From: CAWGOF01 sp963824225
Lineage (GTDB): Bacteria; Acidobacteriota; Polarisedimenticolia; Polarisedimenticolales; Polarisedimenticolaceae
NCBI GenBank assembly: GCA_963824225.1
Contig: CAWGOF010000003.1
Location: 682,001-746,000 of the forward strand
Length of the DNA: 64,000 bases
Direction: 5' to 3'
Shown: piece after piece, positions 39,922-45,959 of the stretch
Position numbering within the stretch: position 1 is the first letter of the stretch
Layout of the letters: every line of letters begins with the position of its first letter
Notes under the pieces: model-generated
The model's input: the letters and a program-made list of their open reading frames with translations, nothing else
Databases searched by the model: none
What the model was told of the DNA's origin: nothing
Made by a program: the position numbers and the translations under genes

Positions 39922-41664
39922 GTGTCTACGCACGTCCGCGCGCACGCGCCGCGCCTCGCGGGGCTGGCGCTGCTCGTCCTGGCGCTCGGTCCGTCGGCGT
40001 CCGCGCCGCCGGCGCCGTCCGCAGCACCCGTGCTGACGCTCAGCTCGGACCTGCGCGTGCGCGTGGTCCAGGGCAAGGACATCGAGCTCGAGGTGCTCGG
40101 CGCGGAGAGCGACACGTGGGACACGCTCGGCGCCCGCGTCGGCGGAGGGACCGAGTCCGGCGCGGCGCTCGGTGCGTGGAACCGCGCGACCCGCACGCCC
40201 GCGGGCGCCTGGATCCGCGTGCCGCTGGCGTTGCTCGACGACGACCATCGACGGTTGGTCCTCGAGTCGGTATTCCCCGAGGATCGCCGGGATGGAGAGG
40301 ACAGGCTGCACGTGGTCGGTCGGGGTGCGGTCCCCCTACCGGATGCCGGACCCTGGCAGATCGCGCTGTGGTTCACCGGGAAGGGCGAGCTCTTCTCCGA
40401 GCTGCTCGAGGCGAACGGCATCGACTCGCCCGAGCTGTCGCGCGGACAGGAGCTGCGCATCCCCGCACGGCTCCTGCACCGCGCGCTGCGCTCGGGCGGC
40501 GGGGGCGCGGGCGGTCTCCTCGAATATGGCTCGGACGAGCACGGTCCGTTCGCCGCTTACCGGCTGAAGCCCGGGGAGGCGCTGTACACGGCGGTCGTCC
40601 TGAGGTTCACCGGCCGGACGCGAGCGGGCGATGTCGCCGAGGTCGCCGCCGAGGTCGCCCGGCGCAACGGGATCCGCAACGTCCGCGACATTCCCGTGGG
40701 GTACAGGATCAAGATCCCGCTCGCGCTTCTCGAGCCCGACTTCCTGCCCGCCGGCCATCCGGGACGGCTTGCCGCCGAAGCGGAGCAGGCCGCGGTCGAT
40801 CGCGAGATCGCGCGCGAGAAGTCCGGATCGCGCCGCACGGGGCTCGAAGGCGTCGTCGTGATCCTCGACCCGGGACACGGCGGCCGCGATCTCGGGACGA
40901 TGAACAACGGGCTGTGGGAGCACGACTACGTCTACGACGTCGCCTGCCGGCTGAAGCGCGGCCTCGAGGCCCACACGGCCGCGACCGTCCACCTGACGCT
41001 CGAGGACCTCGAGACGGGGTCGAAGCCATCGACCACCGACACGCTCGTCGCGAACCGCCAGGGAACGATCGCGACCCATCCCCCGTTCCTGGCCAAGGAG
41101 ACGGGCGAGGCCCAGGTCGGTGTGAACCTGCGCTGGTATCTGGCGAACTCGATCTTCCGCCGCGCGGTCGCCTCCGGTACCGACCCCCGACGAATCGCGT
41201 TCGTCTCGCTGCATGCCGATGCGCGGCACCCGTCGCTCGCCGGCGTGATGGCCTACGTTCCGGGCGCGGGCAACGTCGGTCCGTCGCACGGGTCGAAAGG
41301 CAAGTCGTACATGGCCTACGCCGAGGTGCGCGAGAAGCCGATCGTGCAATTCACGCGCGATCAGCTCGTGCGATCGCAGGCCATGTCGACGGCGCTGGCC
41401 CAGGCCGTCGTCCGGTCGTTTCGGGAGGCCCGCCTGCCGGTCCAGCCGTACCAGCCGGTGCGCCACAGGATCCTGCGCGGGAAATCGGTGTTCGTTCCGG
41501 CCGTGCTGCGGGGCAACGAGATCCCCACGAAGATCCTGGTCGAGATGGTCAACCTGAGCCACCCGACCGACGCCGCGCTCCTCGGGACCGCGGCGGGGCG
41601 CGAGCGCATGGCCCAAGCGCTCGAAACCGCCGTGTTGCGGCACTTCGGGGGCAGCCCGGCTTGA
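39922..41664 (+). CDS. N-acetylmuramoyl-L-alanine amidase (Amidase_3) with LysM-like repeats
   Basis: A 580-residue exported cell-wall hydrolase that cleaves the amide bond between MurNAc and the stem peptide. A signal peptide (1-30) precedes two LysM-like segments (WFTGKGELFSELLEANGID and DVAEVAAEVARRNGIRNVRD, each followed by an RIP/KIP-type strand). The Amidase_3 domain starts at VVVILDPGHGGRDLG (Zn His), with WEHDYVYDVACRL (Zn Glu), FVSLHADAR (Zn His) and KILVEMVNLSH (catalytic Glu). GTG 39922 is chosen; TTG 39916, overlapping the upstream stop (TTGA), is equally possible. A long insertion between the Zn Glu and second His (ANRQGTIATHPPFLAKETGE) departs from short AmiC-like enzymes and may form a regulatory loop. 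Confidence 0.88.
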   Translation: MSTHVRAHAPRLAGLALLVLALGPSASAPPAPSAAPVLTLSSDLRVRVVQGKDIELEVLGAESDTWDTLGARVGGGTESGAALGAWNRATRTPAGAWIRVPLALLDDDHRRLVLESVFPEDRRDGEDRLHVVGRGAVPLPDAGPWQIALWFTGKGELFSELLEANGIDSPELSRGQELRIPARLLHRALRSGGGGAGGLLEYGSDEHGPFAAYRLKPGEALYTAVVLRFTGRTRAGDVAEVAAEVARRNGIRNVRDIPVGYRIKIPLALLEPDFLPAGHPGRLAAEAEQAAVDREIAREKSGSRRTGLEGVVVILDPGHGGRDLGTMNNGLWEHDYVYDVACRLKRGLEAHTAATVHLTLEDLETGSKPSTTDTLVANRQGTIATHPPFLAKETGEAQVGVNLRWYLANSIFRRAVASGTDPRRIAFVSLHADARHPSLAGVMAYVPGAGNVGPSHGSKGKSYMAYAEVREKPIVQFTRDQLVRSQAMSTALAQAVVRSFREARLPVQPYQPVRHRILRGKSVFVPAVLRGNEIPTKILVEMVNLSHPTDAALLGTAAGRERMAQALETAVLRHFGGSPA

Positions 41665-41728
41665 CAGCCCCCCCGGAGCCGCTCTATCCATGAGTCCTCA
41701 GCTCCGCCCCTGCGGCGGGAGGGCCCAG

Positions 41729-42031
41729 ATGCCGATCTACGAGTACCGGTGCACGGCCTGCGGTCACCAGATCGAGGTGATGCAGAAGATGAGCGAGCGC
41801 AAACTGCGCAAGTGCTCGCGGTGCTCGGGGCGTCTCGAGAAGCTGATCTCCCGAGCGGCGTTTCAGCTCCGCGGGGGTGGCTGGGCTTCCGAGGGCTACG
41901 CCAAGGACAAGGACACGGACAAGGACAAGGACAAGAAGAAAGCTTCGAAGTCCGAGTCGAGCGAGTCGTCGAAGACGAAATCGGGCGACGCGGCGAGCGA
42001 CAGCTCGCCGAAGAAGGCCGCGTCGGTCTGA
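41729..42031 (+). CDS. FmdB-type zinc ribbon protein
   Basis: A 100-residue protein with the FmdB zinc ribbon MPIYEYRCTACGHQIEV ... LRKCSRCSGRLEKLISRAAF at residues 1-46, four cysteines in two CxxC knuckles. FmdB proteins are putative regulatory or metal-binding factors of unknown mechanism. The remaining half is a low-complexity Lys/Asp/Ser tail encoded by an imperfect GACAAG repeat (about 41901-41940). GGGAGGG lies about 6 bases before the ATG. The protein is probably cytoplasmic. Confidence 0.85.
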   Translation: MPIYEYRCTACGHQIEVMQKMSERKLRKCSRCSGRLEKLISRAAFQLRGGGWASEGYAKDKDTDKDKDKKKASKSESSESSKTKSGDAASDSSPKKAASV

Positions 42032-42075
42032 GCCTGGACGGGGCGGCCCGATCCATCCACACCGAACGGCTGCGC

Positions 42076-42081
42076 TATACT
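42076..42081 (+). promoter_or_regulatory. −10 element TATACT for purD
   Basis: TATACT ends 12 bases before the purD GTG; no Shine-Dalgarno is present between them, so a very short or leaderless 5' end is likely. No clear −35 hexamer. Confidence 0.45.
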
Positions 42082-42093
42082 CCGCGCCGCACC

Positions 42094-43386
42094 GTGAAAG
42101 TCCTTCTCGTCGGTGGCGGGGGCCGCGAACATGCGCTCGCGTGGGCGCTCGGGCGGAGCCCCGAGTGCACGCGCCTGCGCGTCGCGCCCGGGAGCGCGGG
42201 GATCGGCGCCGGTCACGATCTCGTGCCGATCGCGACGAGCGACACGGTGGGGCTCGCGCGTCATGCGGTGAGCGAGCGCTACGACCTGGTCGTGATCGGA
42301 CCCGAGGCTCCGCTCGTCTCGGGCCTCACCGACCGGCTGGCCGAGCTCGGCATTCCGGCCTTCGGACCGACCGCGGCGGCCGCGGCGCTCGAGGGCAGCA
42401 AGGTCTTCGCCAAGCGCTTCCTGACGCGCCACGCGATCCCGACCGCCGGTTACCACGTGTTCTCGGACGCCGAGGCGGCGAGCCGGTTCCTGCGATCGTC
42501 TCACGCCCTCTATCCGCTCGTGATCAAGGCCGACGGTCTCGCGGCGGGGAAGGGCGTCGTCCTCGCCGCGGACGCGCCCGAGGCGCTCGAAGCGGCGACC
42601 TCGATGCTCTCGGGCACCGCGTTCGGCGACGCCGGCCGGCGCATCGTCGTCGAGGATCTGCTACGCGGGCGCGAGGCCTCGTTCTTCGTGCTGACCGACG
42701 GCGAGCGCTGGGTCGAGCTCGCGCCGTGCCAGGACTACAAGCGTGTGGGCGACGGCGACACCGGCCCCAACACGGGCGGCATGGGAAGCTACTCGCCGTC
42801 CGCGTTCCTCGACGCCGCTACGCGCACGACGGTGCACCACCGGATCGTCGAGCCCACGATTCGTGGTCTGGCGTACGAGGGCCGGCCGTTCCGCGGCGTC
42901 TTGTACGTCGGGCTGATGCTGACCGAGCGGGGTCCGCAGGTCCTCGAGTACAACGCGCGCTTCGGCGACCCCGAGACCCAGGTGCTCCTGCCGCGCCTCG
43001 AGGCCGACTGGCTGCCCCTGCTCCACGCCTGCGCGACCGGGTCGCTCGATCCACGACCGCTCCCGTGGTCCGCCGACGCCGCGGTGTGCGTCGTGCTCGC
43101 CGCGGCGGGCTATCCCGGCTCGCATCGGACCGGGGATCCGATCCGGGGCATCGAGACCGCAGCCGAGCGGCCCGGCGTGCACGTGTTCCACTCCGGCACG
43201 GCGCGCCGCGAGCCGACCGGGTGGGTCACGGCGGGCGGCCGGGTTCTCGGTGTGACCGCGCTCGGACCGACGCTCGACGCGGCGCGCGCCGCGGCGTATT
43301 CGGCCGCGGACTGCATCGACTGGCCGGGTCTGCACCGGCGCTCGGACATCGCGTCGGACGCGGTCACCGAGCGCGCGAACGCATGA
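42094..43386 (+). CDS. purD: Phosphoribosylamine-glycine ligase
   Basis: A 430-residue GAR synthetase, the second step of purine synthesis (phosphoribosylamine + glycine + ATP). ATP-grasp motifs: VLLVGGGGREHALAWAL at the N-terminus, VVIGPEAPLVSGL, FGPTAAAAALEGSKVFAKRF, VIKADGLAAGKGVV, GPNTGGMGSYSP, and LEYNARFGDPETQVLLPRL. GTG at 42094 is required because the conserved N-terminus starts at KVLLVGGGG. The stop overlaps the purE reading frame start region (ATGA at 43383), so purD and purE are coupled. Confidence 0.95.
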   Translation: MKVLLVGGGGREHALAWALGRSPECTRLRVAPGSAGIGAGHDLVPIATSDTVGLARHAVSERYDLVVIGPEAPLVSGLTDRLAELGIPAFGPTAAAAALEGSKVFAKRFLTRHAIPTAGYHVFSDAEAASRFLRSSHALYPLVIKADGLAAGKGVVLAADAPEALEAATSMLSGTAFGDAGRRIVVEDLLRGREASFFVLTDGERWVELAPCQDYKRVGDGDTGPNTGGMGSYSPSAFLDAATRTTVHHRIVEPTIRGLAYEGRPFRGVLYVGLMLTERGPQVLEYNARFGDPETQVLLPRLEADWLPLLHACATGSLDPRPLPWSADAAVCVVLAAAGYPGSHRTGDPIRGIETAAERPGVHVFHSGTARREPTGWVTAGGRVLGVTALGPTLDAARAAAYSAADCIDWPGLHRRSDIASDAVTERANA

Positions 43387-43397
43387 GGGACGAGATC

Positions 43398-43925
43398 ATG
43401 GAACGCTCGACCGGCGGCCGCGTGGCGTTGCTGATGGGCAGCGACTCCGACCTGACGACGATGTCGAGCGCGCTGCGCGTGCTGCGGACGCTGCGGGTCG
43501 ATTGCGAGGTGCACGTGGCCTCGGCGCACCGCACGCCCGACCGGACGATGCAGATCGTGCGCTCGGCGCCCGAGCGCGGTGTGCGCGTGTTCATCGCCGG
43601 GGCGGGGGCGGCTGCGCACCTCGCGGGCTTCGTCGCCGCGCACACGACGCTTCCCGTCCTCGGAGTGCCGCTGGCCTCGTCCGACCTCAAGGGCCTCGAC
43701 GCGCTGCTTGCGACCGTGCAGATGCCGGCGGGCGTGCCGGTCGGCACACTGGCGATCGGCGAGGCTGGCGCGGCGAACGCGGCATGGCTCGCGGCGAGCA
43801 TCCTCGCCCTGTCCGACGAGGCGCTGGCGACGCGCCTCGGCGATGCGCGGCGCGAGATGGCGGAAAAGGTCGAGCGGCGCAACGAGGTCGCGCAGAAGCA
43901 GATCGCCGCTCTGCTCGGAGAATAG
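43398..43925 (+). CDS. purE: N5-carboxyaminoimidazole ribonucleotide mutase
   Basis: A 175-residue PurE. The family signature is present: ALLMGSDSDLTTMSSALRVL, CEVHVASAHRTPDRTM (catalytic His), IAGAGAAAHLAGFVAAHTTL, PVLGVPLASSDLKGLDALLA, and MPAGVPVGTLAIGEAGAANA. It converts N5-CAIR to CAIR in purine synthesis. ATG 43398 has GAGGGA 8 bases upstream and gives the usual short lead before MGSDSD; ATG 43383 (overlapping the purD stop) is the alternative. No purK follows. The R3 repeat begins 5 bases after the stop. Confidence 0.95.
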   Translation: MERSTGGRVALLMGSDSDLTTMSSALRVLRTLRVDCEVHVASAHRTPDRTMQIVRSAPERGVRVFIAGAGAAAHLAGFVAAHTTLPVLGVPLASSDLKGLDALLATVQMPAGVPVGTLAIGEAGAANAAWLAASILALSDEALATRLGDARREMAEKVERRNEVAQKQIAALLGE

Positions 43926-43930
43926 GGAGT

Positions 43931-43977
43931 GGGGTCAGGTCTCGGATCGCAGAGCACGCGATCCCAGAGCTGACCCC
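43931..43977. repeat. GGGGTCAGGTCT inverted repeat R3
   Basis: GGGGTCAGGTCTCGGATCGC at the left and an imperfect inverse GCGATCCCAGAGCTGACCCC at the right form a long stem with a short loop. It fills the 58-bp gap between the convergent purE and HU genes and could serve as a two-way terminator. Confidence 0.85.
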
Positions 43978-43983
43978 ACTCGT

Positions 43984-44253
43984 CTACACCAGTTCCTTCA
44001 GCGACTTGGCGACGGTGAACTTCACCACCGTTTTCGCTGGGATCTGGATCTCCTGACCGGTCAGCGGGTTTCGTCCCACACGGGCCTGCCGGCGCTGCAC
44101 CTTGAACTTGCCGAGGCCCTTGAGCGGCACCTCCCCGCCTTTCCGGATCTCGGCCTCGACCATCGCGGTCAGGTGATCGAGGAACGTCTTCACGTCCTTC
44201 TTGTCGATCCCGCTCCGCGCGGCCAGATCGTCGATCAGATCGGTTCTGGTCAT
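43984..44253 (-). CDS. hup: HU-family DNA-binding protein
   Basis: An 89-residue HU/IHF-type histone-like protein. MTRTDLIDDLAARSGI is the dimerisation helix, and PLKGLGKFKVQRRQARVGRN carries the arm base. The conserved RNPxTG arm tip is GRNPLTGQEIQIPAKTVVKF. The size and ending KSLKELV are typical. The promoter TTGATT-N16-GATACT is upstream, overlapping the aroK end. Confidence 0.95.
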   Translation of the reverse strand: MTRTDLIDDLAARSGIDKKDVKTFLDHLTAMVEAEIRKGGEVPLKGLGKFKVQRRQARVGRNPLTGQEIQIPAKTVVKFTVAKSLKELV

Positions 44254-44281
44254 CGGTCGCCTCCAGGGGAACGCCGTGCGT

Positions 44282-44309
44282 AGTATCAACATCTCGCCAG
44301 CGGAATCAA
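44282..44309 (-). promoter_or_regulatory. Sigma-70-type promoter for hup
   Basis: Minus strand TTGATT (plus 44304-44309), 16-base spacer, GATACT (plus 44282-44287); 28 bases before the ATG at 44253. Confidence 0.55.
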
Positions 44310-44854
44310 CAGGGAACTTGCCGCAGTCGGTCCCGGATCCGGAGCGCGACCGCCTCCGGGGATCCCCGGGCATCGATCCGCATCCCGGCCAGCCAGTACG
44401 TCGCTCGTCGCCGCTCGAACAGCGCTCGCTGGCCGACGGGATCGTCGGCCGGCCAGACCGGCCGTGGCACGCCGTCCCGCTCGAGGCGCTCCCGGATCCG
44501 ATCGAGCGGGACGTCGAGCCACACGCTCCGTCCGCGCGACGCCATCCAGCGGCGGGTCTCGGCGCTCGCGAACAGTCCGCCGCCACAGGCGACGACCAGG
44601 CCGCGATCGGTGTCGAGGCCCACGAGCGCGTCCCGCTCGATCTCGCGGAACCGCGGCTCGCCCGATTCGGCGAAGATCCGATCGATCGACCGACCGTCCG
44701 TGGCGCGGACGAGCTCGTCCGTGTCGGCGAACGCGAGGCCCAGCTCGCGCGCCAGCACGACGCCGACGCTCGACTTGCCCGCCCCCATGAAGCCGACGAG
44801 GAACACCGAGCGCGCGCCGGTCGGCGTGTGACCCGGGTCAGGAATCGTGCTCAC
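44306..44854 (-). CDS. aroK: Shikimate kinase
   Basis: A 182-residue shikimate kinase. Walker A is FLVGFMGAGKSSVG, followed by the shikimate-binding FADTDELV, FREIERDAL, the CGGGLF motif, and the lid region DDPVGQRALFERRRATY. It phosphorylates shikimate with ATP in aromatic amino acid synthesis. GTG at 44854 overlaps the upstream membrane protein gene by 17 bases. No other aro genes are adjacent, so the operon (helicase, lipoprotein, membrane protein, aroK) is functionally mixed. Confidence 0.92.
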   Translation of the reverse strand: MSTIPDPGHTPTGARSVFLVGFMGAGKSSVGVVLARELGLAFADTDELVRATDGRSIDRIFAESGEPRFREIERDALVGLDTDRGLVVACGGGLFASAETRRWMASRGRSVWLDVPLDRIRERLERDGVPRPVWPADDPVGQRALFERRRATYWLAGMRIDARGSPEAVALRIRDRLRQVPC

Positions 44855-45278
44855 CGTGAAACGCCGCGAAGCGCTCGTCGTTCGGCCATACGACGCCGAC
44901 CAGCACGACGTGGGTCGCGAGGCCGAGCATGGCGAACGGCTCGCCCGTGAACTCGGCGATCAGGACCCCGACGAACGCGGCGGCCTCGGTGACCCCGACC
45001 GCCACGAGCAGCGCGCTCATGTACAGCTCGCCGCGCGTCTCGAGCGGCGCGCCGGCCGGGACCCGGGCACGCAGCCAGCCGAACAGGCGCAGGGCGACGA
45101 CCGGAGCGAGGGCGCCGGCGATCGCCGCGGGCAGCGCGAGCGGCCCGACGCGCGCCCGCAGGTCGACCGCCGCGAGCACGCCGGCGACGATCACCGGGGC
45201 GAAGGCCAGGGCGCCGAGGACGATCCGGCACCGGGTGACGATCGCCGCGACGCTCGTGCTCGACTCGGTCGAGCTCAT
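44838..45278 (-). CDS. Small integral membrane protein, unknown
   Basis: A 146-residue protein with four predicted membrane helices (approximately 20-38, 46-66, 88-108, 112-130), including VLGALAFAPVIVAGVLAAV and ALLVAVGVTEAAAFVGVLIA. I do not recognise a family; the GVTEAAAFVGVL segment with Glu in a helix slightly recalls proteolipid subunits but is not convincing. The ATG overlaps the DUF1684 stop (ATGA), and its 3' end overlaps aroK, so it belongs to the same operon. Confidence 0.65.
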   Translation of the reverse strand: MSSTESSTSVAAIVTRCRIVLGALAFAPVIVAGVLAAVDLRARVGPLALPAAIAGALAPVVALRLFGWLRARVPAGAPLETRGELYMSALLVAVGVTEAAAFVGVLIAEFTGEPFAMLGLATHVVLVGVVWPNDERFAAFHGEHDS

Positions 45279-45958
45279 GCGCCCTCACCTTCGGATCGCG
45301 GTGCGCCCTTGTAGCCGCGCTCCCCCGCCTCGACGCGAACCCGCAGGCGGTTCTCGGGCGGCGTGACCGGGCACTGGAACCGCTCGGGGGCGCCGTAGGC
45401 GCACGACGGGTTGTACGCCTTGTTGAAGTCGAGCACGTAGGGTCCGCCCGCGGGACCGGCGAGGTCGACGTAGCGGCCCGCAGGATACGTCTGCCGACCC
45501 GTCGTCGCATCGGAGAACGGCAGGAACAGCTCACCCTCGGAGTCGAGCAGGCGATACACCTCGAGGCGCTGCTCCTGGCCGTCGACGGAGAACGCGATCC
45601 AGCCCAGCTTCTCGCACGGGCGCTTCGTCCCGGCGGTCGAAACGATGTCGAAGCGCACGGGCTCGACGTACGAGTGCAGCGGACCGACGAAGTAGTACCG
45701 GGGATCGGGGTCCCAGTACTCGAGGCCCGGGAACGCCGCACGATCCTCGGGCAGGAGCGGGCTGTCCTCGGACGCACGGAACTGCTGGTCCTTGCTCGTC
45801 CGGTACGCCCGGATCTCTTCGCCCCACCAGTCGGGAGGCGGGATCGAGACCATCGCGCCGGTCGAGCGCGGCGAGCACGCGGCGAGGACCAGCACGAGCG
45901 CGAGCGCCCAGCCGCAGCCCTCGAGCCACGCGCGCACGCGAGCGAGTCTCACCTGCAC
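45275..45958 (-). CDS. DUF1684 lipoprotein
   Basis: A 227-residue protein with lipobox LVLAAC (Cys ~28) after a hydrophobic segment. The DUF1684 signature is clear: EEIRAYRTSKDQQFR, YFVGPLHSYVEPVRFDIV, LFLPFSDATTGRQTYPAGRY, VLDFNKAYNPSCAYGAPERF and CPVTPPENRLRVRVEAGER. The family is exported and of unknown biochemical role. GTG at 45958 lies one base past the helicase stop; GTG at 45952 is also possible. Confidence 0.82.
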   Translation of the reverse strand: MQVRLARVRAWLEGCGWALALVLVLAACSPRSTGAMVSIPPPDWWGEEIRAYRTSKDQQFRASEDSPLLPEDRAAFPGLEYWDPDPRYYFVGPLHSYVEPVRFDIVSTAGTKRPCEKLGWIAFSVDGQEQRLEVYRLLDSEGELFLPFSDATTGRQTYPAGRYVDLAGPAGGPYVLDFNKAYNPSCAYGAPERFQCPVTPPENRLRVRVEAGERGYKGAPRSEGEGA

Positions 45959-45959
45959 C

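Noticed and set aside
41901..41940. GACAAG repeat in fmdB as a regulatory or mobile repeat
   Set aside because: It stays in frame and encodes a Lys/Asp-rich tail like those at the end of the DUF6600 and TlpA-like proteins; simple coding low complexity is enough.
43931..43977. Attachment site or integration scar
   Set aside because: It belongs to the four-copy repeat family and no integrase or phage gene is in the window.
44838..45278. ATP synthase proteolipid-like subunit
   Set aside because: Four helices and no conserved proteolipid signature; the single Glu in a helix is not sufficient.
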